A stretch of DNA of 64,000 nt from Anaerolineales bacterium (GTDB taxonomy: Bacteria > Chloroflexota > Anaerolineae > Anaerolineales > JABWBV01): contig JACKAX010000008.1 of the NCBI GenBank assembly GCA_020634875.1, positions 1-64,000 of the forward strand, in the 5' to 3' direction. The notes beneath the pieces were generated by a model. The model was not told where the DNA came from. It saw only the letters and a program-made list of their open reading frames with translations, and ran no database searches. This document shows, piece by piece, positions 18,196 to 24,789 of the stretch (position 1 is its first letter; every line of letters begins with the position of its first letter). Both the position numbers and the translations under genes were made by a program.

Positions 18196-18567
18196 TTAGC
18201 GGCTTTTGCGGGTTTTGCGTTTAATAGGCGGTGCATCGAGAGGCCCGTAACGCGAGCCACTTCCCACACGGAAGATTAAGGAATAAAACACTGTGAGAAG
18301 TACGTAACCCAGGAAGGTCACAACGGCGGTGATGAGCAAAATATAGGGGATGGGGTAGTTTCCTATCCAGGGGATCGCGGGGTTGTGATAGGCCAGATCG
18401 GAAGTCACTGCAAAGTAACGCTGGGGAATTCGGGCATCGTATAAAATTGTTGCCCCAGCCAGAGCCATGATTGGAATGATGATGATGAGTAAACAGCCTA
18501 TGCCCCGCCAAACGGGGTGAACAGGGTCTTTTTTTGCGGATTCGGCTTCACGAAAACGGTAGCCCAT
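18196..18567 (-). CDS. Small two-helix membrane protein
   Basis: The 123-residue protein has two predicted membrane helices (about residues 23-44, GCLLIIIIPIMALAGATILY, and 74-98) separated by a roughly 30-residue hydrophilic loop with aromatic residues, and a basic C-terminal tail (KRKTRKSR). I do not recognise the family. It lies between the two structural genes of the Mo hydroxylase on the same strand, so it is probably co-transcribed. The sequence does not show a link to electron transfer or membrane anchoring. Confidence 0.7.
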   Translation of the reverse strand: MGYRFREAESAKKDPVHPVWRGIGCLLIIIIPIMALAGATILYDARIPQRYFAVTSDLAYHNPAIPWIGNYPIPYILLITAVVTFLGYVLLTVFYSLIFRVGSGSRYGPLDAPPIKRKTRKSR

Positions 18568-18622
18568 AGGGAGCCTCCAATATAGGGGTTAGCTTGCAAA
18601 AAATGCAAACGAGAGGAAGTAT

Positions 18623-20035
18623 TTATTGTGCGGCATTTGCCATCGCTTCCAAAATCTTATAGTAGCCTGTGCAACGGCAGAGGTTGCCTGTAATAGCCTG
18701 GCGAAGTTCGTCTTGGGTAGGGTGAGGCCGTTCTTCGAGAAGTTTAGCGGCGGACATGACGAAGCCGGGGGTGCAGTAGCCGCATTGCACCGCGCCGCTG
18801 GCGATAAATTCGGTTTGAACGGGATGCAGGTGTCCGTCTTGGGATAGCCCTTCGATGGTGGTGATCTCTGCGCCGTTAGCGCGGGGGGCGGGTACGAGAC
18901 AACTCATCACCGCATCGCCATCGAGAAAAACCGTACATGCACCACATTCGCCTTCCGCACAACCTTCTTTGGTGCCGATTAGCCCAGCGTCTTCGCGGAG
19001 CCAGCGGAGGAGGGTTTTGTCATGCCCGGTGGGGGTTTCGACCCACTGGCCATTCACCCGCGCGCGGATGCCTTCGGATGGGGAAACGGGGGCCGCGGGA
19101 GCCGGTGTTTCTGCCGGAGCGGGGTGTCCATCGGGGGTACGGAGAAGGACGGGGGCGGCGGGGATTTGGGCGTGTTCTTCCCCATTCATGATCGCGCGTA
19201 GCCCGCGCAGGGTGCAGACCCGCACCATTTCCATCCGGTAAGCCACGGAGCCGCGCACATCGTCAATGGGTTTGGCGGATTGCTGGGCGAGGTGGGCGGC
19301 TTCTTCGATGGTTTCGGAGGTGAGGGGTTTGCCGGTGAGGTAGGCTTCGGCTTCTGTGGCGTGGACGATGACGGGGGTGACTGCGCCGAGGGTGATGGAG
19401 GCGGCCCTCACTTTTGAATCCTCTCCAACCGTGACAACCATCGCAACGTGGACGACGGAGATGGCCTGGGCACGGCGGAGGCCGAGTTTGACGAACATGC
19501 CGCGTTGATTGGGCTGGAGGGCGGGGAAGGCGATGTCCACCAGGATTTCGTCCGGTTCCATGACGGTGCGGCGGAAACCTGCATAGAATTCGGCGAAGGG
19601 GATGGTGCGTGTGCCTCGCGTGGATTGCAGGGTGATTTGTGCGCCGAGCGCCATGAGGGGGGTGATCGTGTCGTTGGCGGGGGAGGCGGTGATGATGTTT
19701 CCGGCGATGGTGCTGCGGTTGCGGATTTGGGGAGCCCCCACACGCCAGGCGGCGAGGGCGAGCGGAAGACCATACTGCCGAATGAGGGGGGAGGCGGCGC
19801 AGTCATTGTGTGTGACGAGCGGGCCGAGGTGAATCATGCCGTCTTCGTTCATGCGAATGGCGCGTAGGCCGGGAACACGGGTGAGGTCTATGAGGGTGTC
19901 GAGGTCTTTACGGACACCGCGCTCGATTTCCAAGATGAGATCGGTGGCTCCGGCGACAATGCGAGCGCGCGGGTCTTCATGGAGGGCTTGAAGGGCCTGG
20001 TCGAGGGTGGTTGCGTTGAGGTAGTTTTGCCACAT
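18623..20035 (-). CDS. Mo-hydroxylase FAD-binding and 2Fe-2S fusion subunit
   Basis: The 470-residue protein joins a CoxM-like FAD domain (residues 1-285; ARIVAGATDLILEIERG and NRSTIAGNIITASPANDT) to a CoxS-like ferredoxin domain (residues 320-470) through a Pro/Ala-rich linker. The eight iron-sulfur Cys are all present: 359, 364, 367 and 379 (plant-type cluster) and 418, 421, 453 and 455 (CGYC and CRC motifs). Together with the 741-residue subunit it completes an electron path from Mo through 2Fe-2S to FAD. The FAD-then-FeS order is the reverse of typical XdhA. It is probably the first gene of the operon. Confidence 0.9.
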   Translation of the reverse strand: MWQNYLNATTLDQALQALHEDPRARIVAGATDLILEIERGVRKDLDTLIDLTRVPGLRAIRMNEDGMIHLGPLVTHNDCAASPLIRQYGLPLALAAWRVGAPQIRNRSTIAGNIITASPANDTITPLMALGAQITLQSTRGTRTIPFAEFYAGFRRTVMEPDEILVDIAFPALQPNQRGMFVKLGLRRAQAISVVHVAMVVTVGEDSKVRAASITLGAVTPVIVHATEAEAYLTGKPLTSETIEEAAHLAQQSAKPIDDVRGSVAYRMEMVRVCTLRGLRAIMNGEEHAQIPAAPVLLRTPDGHPAPAETPAPAAPVSPSEGIRARVNGQWVETPTGHDKTLLRWLREDAGLIGTKEGCAEGECGACTVFLDGDAVMSCLVPAPRANGAEITTIEGLSQDGHLHPVQTEFIASGAVQCGYCTPGFVMSAAKLLEERPHPTQDELRQAITGNLCRCTGYYKILEAMANAAQ

Positions 20036-20133
20036 GGGGGGAGGGAGAAAAGGAGAGAAGGTGAATAGGTGAATGGGGGGATAAAAAAGAAGATGAGGAA
20101 ATTATAGCACTGCCCAAAGGTTTGGGGGATTGT

Positions 20134-20139
20134 TATAAT
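20134..20139 (+). promoter_or_regulatory. Extended -10 promoter for EamA transporter
   Basis: TGTTATAAT reads as an extended -10 element (TGn plus TATAAT). Transcription would begin near 20146, 27 bases before the leader hairpin at 20173-20221. No good -35 box is seen. Confidence 0.5.
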
Positions 20140-20172
20140 CAGCCGCAGGGATTACCCCTCTTAATATAAGTC

Positions 20173-20221
20173 AACGGCGTTCCTTTGGTTTGAGCGAAAT
20201 CATGCGACAAGGAACGCCGTT
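20173..20221 (+). promoter_or_regulatory. Leader hairpin overlapping the EamA gene start
   Basis: Arms AACGGCGTTCCTT (20173-20185) and AAGGAACGCCGTT (20209-20221) pair perfectly over 13 bases around a 23-base loop that contains the TTG and ATG start candidates. GTG at 20223 falls just after the stem. The left arm is nearly the same as that of the hairpin at 26841-26905. Confidence 0.65.
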
Positions 20222-21107
20222 CGTGATCTGGACAATATTTGTGACAACAACTGGTTTGCTCGCTATTCTAGGTTCTGCGTGTATTCATGTGATTGCTCAT
20301 GTGGTGTTGCGGCGCGCCCGCAATCGGACGGCGGCAGTGTGGTGGGTGTTGTTTTGGGGTGGGGTATTGTTTTTGCCCGTGGCGGTGTGGGTGTGGAGAC
20401 CGATTTCGGTGAAGGCGTGGGGGATTATGGGGGTGAGTGCGATTTTTGAGGCCGGATATTTTTACGCGATTGCGCGGGCGTATTCGTTTGAGACGATCTC
20501 GATTGTTTACCCCCTCGCGCGGGGGACGGCCCCGGTCTTTTTACTCCTTTGGGCGGGGGTGGGGTTGCGGGAACCTGTGCGGGCGGGCGGCGCGGTGGGG
20601 GTGTTTGTCATTGCGTTGGGACTGTATTTGATCAACCTTCCGCAGTTGCGCGCATGGCGGGAGCCGTTGCGGGCGTTGACTCGTCCAGGGCCGCAGTGGG
20701 CGTTGTTTGCGGGGTTGTGTATTTCGCTGTACTCGTTTGTGGATCGGATCGGGATCGGGTTTTTAGAGCCGTTTATTTATACTTATGTGGCACTTTGGAT
20801 TACATGGGGCTTGCTGACGCCGTTGACCTTGCGGGAAGTGGGGTGGCAGACGGTGATGGAAGAGTTCCGCGCGTCCAAATGGGGGCTGATGCTGGCCGGG
20901 TTTACGACGACAGCGGCGTATACGATTGTGTTGTACGTGATCATCAACGGCACGCCTGCCAGTTACGCGGGGGCGGTGCGGGAGATCAGCGTGGTGTTTG
21001 GGGTGTTGGTGGGGATGTTCTTTTTGAAGGAGGAGGGGACGATGATGCGGCTCGTCGGGGCGGTGGGCGTGGCGTGCGGTGTGGCGATTATCAAGTTTTT
21101 TGGATAA
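20190..21107 (+). CDS. EamA/DMT family transporter
   Basis: The product of up to 305 residues has about ten membrane helices in two homologous EamA halves. AYSFETISIVYPLARGTAPVF closes the first half and AYTIVLYVIINGTPASYAG lies in the second. This family exports or imports small metabolites, and the substrate is not predictable. The start is uncertain: TTG 20190 and ATG 20202 lie inside the loop of a perfect hairpin, while GTG 20223 lies right after it and still leaves the first helix intact. Confidence 0.82.
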   Translation: MSEIMRQGTPFVIWTIFVTTTGLLAILGSACIHVIAHVVLRRARNRTAAVWWVLFWGGVLFLPVAVWVWRPISVKAWGIMGVSAIFEAGYFYAIARAYSFETISIVYPLARGTAPVFLLLWAGVGLREPVRAGGAVGVFVIALGLYLINLPQLRAWREPLRALTRPGPQWALFAGLCISLYSFVDRIGIGFLEPFIYTYVALWITWGLLTPLTLREVGWQTVMEEFRASKWGLMLAGFTTTAAYTIVLYVIINGTPASYAGAVREISVVFGVLVGMFFLKEEGTMMRLVGAVGVACGVAIIKFFG

Positions 21108-21111
21108 AACG

Positions 21112-22014
21112 ATGACTAATTCTTCGACAAAAATCACGATAAAACCCTGGGCGCTGATCTTGGGGTTTGTGCAACTGGTCGGCGGCGTGGCGTCCGCGGG
21201 ATGGGCGTGGCGGTTGTGGGATCGGGCGGAAGTCGAAGTTCCAGCGTCTTTTTGGGGCGCGCTGGCTTTGGCGTTGTTTTGCGTGGGTTTGGCGCAGATC
21301 AATCTGGTGGGGCCATTCCGTTCTCCCGCGCGACTGGCTTCGCCCATTGCCCTGCCTCACCGCTTGGAAGCGGACGGGGCGGCGTTGACGGGATGGGTGT
21401 TGTTTTCCATCGCGTTTGCGTTCGGCGCGCCCGCACTCCCGATGGGTATGTTTGCGCTCAAAGTGGAAGGGAAACTGGCTGAGTTGGATGTGATTTGGCT
21501 GGGTTTAACGTTGATCGGGGTGTTGATCGGTGGGGTTACGTTGTGGTTGGGGATTCGCAAACTGTTCGAGCAGGTGAACGGCAGTCAGACGGTGGTGGAA
21601 AGTTCCGCGGAAACGGTGAAACCTGGGGAGACGTTTTCGATGTTGGTACAGTACACGCCTGGAAAGCTGCGGGCGGATGGGGTAGAGGTGCGTTTAATTT
21701 GTCAGCAAGTGGACGTGCAATCGAAAAAGTCCGGCAAAGTGGCGGAAACGAAAGTGCTGTTTGAACGGGAACTTCAACCCCTTTTGCCTGTGGACAGCGT
21801 GTGGCAGAAAACCTGGCAGCTTACCCTCCCTGAAGACGCGCCCCTTAGCACCGACCCTGCCACCTCGCGGATCATTACCTGGGCCATTCAAGTCACCACC
21901 CAGATACCCAACGCGCCCGATCTTTCAGCGTTGTTCATTTTTACGGTGGACGACCCTGACTTACGGGCGCGGTGGGAAGCGGAGTGGGCGGCGGAAGGAG
22001 CCGCTAACGTTTGA
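21112..22014 (+). CDS. Membrane protein with C-terminal arrestin-like beta domain
   Basis: The 300-residue protein has four predicted membrane helices within residues 12-150 (WALILGFVQLVGGVASAGWA and others, the last GVLIGGVTLWLGI). A beta-rich extramembrane region of about 150 residues follows (from VVESSAETVKPGETFSMLVQ) and looks like an arrestin-like or immunoglobulin-like fold. The ATG at 21112 lies four bases after the transporter stop, so the two genes are co-transcribed. I do not recognise a named family. Confidence 0.6.
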   Translation: MTNSSTKITIKPWALILGFVQLVGGVASAGWAWRLWDRAEVEVPASFWGALALALFCVGLAQINLVGPFRSPARLASPIALPHRLEADGAALTGWVLFSIAFAFGAPALPMGMFALKVEGKLAELDVIWLGLTLIGVLIGGVTLWLGIRKLFEQVNGSQTVVESSAETVKPGETFSMLVQYTPGKLRADGVEVRLICQQVDVQSKKSGKVAETKVLFERELQPLLPVDSVWQKTWQLTLPEDAPLSTDPATSRIITWAIQVTTQIPNAPDLSALFIFTVDDPDLRARWEAEWAAEGAANV

Positions 22015-22474
22015 TAAAAGGGACGTAGTTCAAAAACGTCGCCTTGGGACAGGTGATCGGTTGAGTTTCGCCTATAGTGACGAAGTCCAGGTCACCGGAG
22101 TCGATGGCGTGGAGTTTGAGGATGTAGGTTTGTCCGCATTGGGCGGCATAGTCCAGCGCCACGTTGGTGGGGGTGTACGTGCCAATGACCGGACGCGCGG
22201 TGGACGCGCCAAAGTCATAGAGCAGGTGTTCATTCGCTTTTAGGTTGAAGGCGAGCAGGTGTTCTCCGGGGGCGATGGTGATCGAGAAGGGCGCGACGGA
22301 AATTTTACAGGTGGTGCGGGTGTCCAAATAACACGCGGCCTCCAGCGAGCTGGTGAGGGTGGTCGGAGCCGCGGAGACGGTTGGGGGAGGGGCTACGCGC
22401 CGGAGGAGAAGCAAACCCCCAGTCAAGAGCAACAAGCCCAGAATTAACCCAGGAAAGAGGAGATGCTTTTTCAT
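22004..22474 (-). CDS. Secreted or membrane-anchored small protein, paralogue B
   Basis: The 156-residue product has an N-terminal hydrophobic segment (LLFPGLILGLLLLTGGLLLL) after two Lys, then an extracellular domain with the motif ACYLDTRTTCKISVAPFSI and a later CGQTYILKLHA. It shares the spaced CY...CKI.V.PF pattern and the GTYTPT...CG.. pattern with its upstream neighbour, so the pair is a tandem duplication. The ATG at 22474 follows the neighbour's TAA by one base. Two Cys pairs suggest disulphides. Function unknown. Confidence 0.65.
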   Translation of the reverse strand: MKKHLLFPGLILGLLLLTGGLLLLRRVAPPPTVSAAPTTLTSSLEAACYLDTRTTCKISVAPFSITIAPGEHLLAFNLKANEHLLYDFGASTARPVIGTYTPTNVALDYAAQCGQTYILKLHAIDSGDLDFVTIGETQPITCPKATFLNYVPFIKR

Positions 22475-22475
22475 T

Positions 22476-22925
22476 TTAGGGGATGTTGGTTGGGCAGGTG
22501 AAGACGCCTGTACTGCCGAGTAAGTAAAGCACATCGCCATCGCCTTCATCCCGTGCGAGTAGTTGCACCTCATAGCCTGTGCCACAGGATGCCGCAAAAT
22601 CTTGGGTAACCAGCGTGGGGGTGTAATCGCCGGTGGGACGGTAAGCCGCGAGGGCGTCGGTCTTGAACTGATAAATGGTCGAGCCGTTTGCCCGCAGTTG
22701 GAATTCAACAAGATTTTCGTTGTTTTGATCATCCACATTGATCATGAAAGGGTCCACATGGATTTTGCAACTATTGGGTGCAGCGATATAACACCCGCCA
22801 TTGATGCCGCTTTGGAACACTTCCGGGGCGGCGGTGGCCCGATCCTGCCGGAAGGCGGCAAATGCAGCAAAGACAGCAAACAGTAGAAGCGAACCAAGGG
22901 CAAGCGTAAGAAGAATTTTTTTCAC
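22476..22925 (-). CDS. Secreted or membrane-anchored small protein, paralogue A
   Basis: The 149-residue product has a signal or anchor segment (KKILLTLALGSLLLFAVFAA) and an extracellular domain with GCYIAAPNSCKIHVDPFMI, then GDYTPTLVTQDFAASCGTGY. It is a paralogue of the next gene, with the same four-Cys pattern and about the same length after the signal. GGAG lies 9 bases upstream of the ATG. Function unknown; the domain resembles small beta-sandwich secreted domains. Confidence 0.65.
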   Translation of the reverse strand: MKKILLTLALGSLLLFAVFAAFAAFRQDRATAAPEVFQSGINGGCYIAAPNSCKIHVDPFMINVDDQNNENLVEFQLRANGSTIYQFKTDALAAYRPTGDYTPTLVTQDFAASCGTGYEVQLLARDEGDGDVLYLLGSTGVFTCPTNIP

Positions 22926-23227
22926 GGGGGGACTCCTTTGAGATGAAGGGTTTAAGAAGGTAGCTTTAGTTTACCTCAGGACGAAATGAAAAACGTAAAA
23001 ACTGGCTTGAAGAAGGGTGGATATGCAAGAATTCTTCGCCTTGACCAAGGCTCAGGTACGTCTACGCTATCTCGTTATCAGGCAAATTTATGTAATTAAG
23101 TTCTCCATTTTTTGTGGAAAAAGTGTCGGGTTTCCACCCCGTTAATTCCGGTAGGATCGGTAATCAGACGAAAACAGAGCCAGGAATTTTCCTGGCTCTG
23201 TTTTCGTAGGTTGCTTATGGAAGTATG
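22926..23227. other. Intergenic stretch with one weak small reading frame
   Basis: This gap holds the terminator at 23170-23206. A 40-codon plus-strand reading frame (23023-23145, MQEFFALTKAQV at its start) follows a GAAGGG sequence, but it has no recognisable homology and I do not call it a gene. Nothing else is evident. Confidence 0.5.
23170..23206 (-). terminator. Rho-independent terminator after triple-repeat protein
   Basis: Perfect arms AAAACAGAGCCAGG and CCTGGCTCTGTTTT surround AATTTT. The T-run reads correctly for the minus-strand gene ending at 23228, though the A/T symmetry would let it act in both directions. Confidence 0.85.
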
Positions 23228-24331
23228 TTATGGGGCGGTGTTGTTGTAAAACCAGTTGTAGGCGTAGTAACCACTCGTAGGACTTTGCAGGCGAATGGCG
23301 ATCTGAGCTTGGCCTTGCAAGGCAGCGGGAATGGTATAGGTTGCAGTGAAACTGCCCCCTGTCCCAGAGGCCTGAGAGCCGACAACGATGCCGTTGATGC
23401 CTTTGGTGCCCATGTAGCCCATTGTCACGGTGAAGTTATCGTTGGCAGGGAAGTTGTTCGTGATGATCGTAACCGTCGAATCCTTCACCACGCTTTGAAT
23501 GCCAAAGGTGGGGATGGTTATGGGCGGGGCATTGGTTGGGGTTGGGACGGGCGTCCCGCTCCCGCTTCCCGCAGTATTGTTGTAAAACCAGTTATAAGCG
23601 TAGTAGCCGCTGGTGGGGCTTTCCAATCGAATGGCGATCTGGTATTGGCCTTTGAGGAAATCCGGGATGGTGTAGGTGGCGGAGAAACTACCACCTGCGC
23701 CAGAGGCTTGCGTGGCGACCAATGTGCCGCCGATGCCAAGTGTGCCCATGTAGTTCATCCGTACATTGAAGGTGTCACCTGCGGGGAAGTTGGCAGTGGT
23801 GATGGTAACGGTGGAGTCTTTTTCAACACTGGTGATCAAGAAGGTCGGAATGACAAACGGGGTGCTGGTGGGGCCAGGGGTTGCGGTCGGGCCAGGAGTC
23901 GGGGTGGGGAGGGGGGTGCCATCATTGGTTCCAGCCGTGTTGTTATAGAACCAATTGAAGGCATAATAACCGCTGGTGGGGCTTTCCAATCGGATGGCGA
24001 TCTGATACTGGCCTTGTAAGGCGGCGGGGATCGTATAGGTGGCTGTAATTGTGCCGCCAGCCCCAGAGGCCTGGGTGCCAACTAAAATACCGTTGATTCC
24101 TTTCGTCCCCATGTAGCCCATCGTCACATTAAAGGTGTCATTGGCCGGGAAATTATAGGTAATGATGGTAACCGTGGAATCTTTGACTACGCTTTGAATG
24201 AAGAAGGTGGGAATGGTGGTTTGGTTCATTGCGGCAAGGGTGGCAGGGACAGGGGCGAGCAATCCTAAAAGCACAAACGCCGAAATGAGAAATCTTGAAG
24301 TCAAGATTTTGGTGGAAATAAAAGTTTTCAT
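23228..24331 (-). CDS. Secreted protein of three ~95-residue repeats
   Basis: The 367-residue exported protein has a signal peptide (residues 1-33, RFLISAFVLLGLLAPVPATL) and three near-identical domains at about 38-133, 160-250 and 275-367. Each domain runs IPTF.I.SV.KDSTVTI, NFPA.D.F.V.M.YMGT.GI.G, then Q.QIAIRL.SPTSGYYA.NWFYNNTA. The first linker is rich in Pro-Thr (PTPTPGPTATPGPTSTP) and the second is shorter, typical of exported Chloroflexota proteins. The repeats look like small beta-sandwich adhesion or coat modules. I do not recognise the family. It has its own terminator. Confidence 0.7.
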   Translation of the reverse strand: MKTFISTKILTSRFLISAFVLLGLLAPVPATLAAMNQTTIPTFFIQSVVKDSTVTIITYNFPANDTFNVTMGYMGTKGINGILVGTQASGAGGTITATYTIPAALQGQYQIAIRLESPTSGYYAFNWFYNNTAGTNDGTPLPTPTPGPTATPGPTSTPFVIPTFLITSVEKDSTVTITTANFPAGDTFNVRMNYMGTLGIGGTLVATQASGAGGSFSATYTIPDFLKGQYQIAIRLESPTSGYYAYNWFYNNTAGSGSGTPVPTPTNAPPITIPTFGIQSVVKDSTVTIITNNFPANDNFTVTMGYMGTKGINGIVVGSQASGTGGSFTATYTIPAALQGQAQIAIRLQSPTSGYYAYNWFYNNTAP

Positions 24332-24789
24332 ACAATCTCTCCTTAAAAATTTTAGTGCGAAGATTTCGGATAAGTTTATTCATCCGGTGAATCATAGGCC
24401 AGTTTTCCGTGACTCCGGTATGACATGCCGTGTCTTCTGTTAAGCTAATAAACGAATTACACGATACAGTTTAGAAGCAATTTTCTGGCCAACGATAATA
24501 TTCTGTGTCGTAAGTACACTATAATCCGAATTCAGGGGCGATTCAATGACGACTTAACGACAGGTGCGTATTAATTGTTCCAAGATTGTTTCTTTGGGGG
24601 CTCAGAGCAATGTTTCTGACATGTTCGCGCAATAAACTCTCGACATGTCACGCGAAAGAGCCTTAAAAATTCCTGGGTGTATCGGGTGGCGAGTTTAGGG
24701 AGTGTCACTATAATTATTTTTAGATATGTTTTATAGGGAATAGTTCGTTCTCCACTTCCCTTTACAATTGAAGTCCCAGGAGATCGGGA
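24332..24789. promoter_or_regulatory. AT-rich divergent regulatory region before the S24-domain gene
   Basis: The 458-base gap separates the divergent secreted repeat protein and the 644-residue S24 gene. It holds two TATAAT boxes on the plus strand (24520-24525 and 24709-24714, neither with a clear -35). It also holds two copies of a GACATGT motif 24 bases apart (GACATGTTCGCGC at 24618 and GACATGTCACGCG at 24642), the second containing the palindrome GACATGTC. These could be operator half-sites for the downstream gene. No ORF is convincing. Confidence 0.45.

Noticed and set aside
23023..23145. A 40-codon frame (MQEFFALTKAQV at the start) with a weak GAAGGG upstream
   Set aside because: No recognised homology or terminator of its own; it overlaps only intergenic DNA. 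It is kept as a note in the gap entry and not called a gene.
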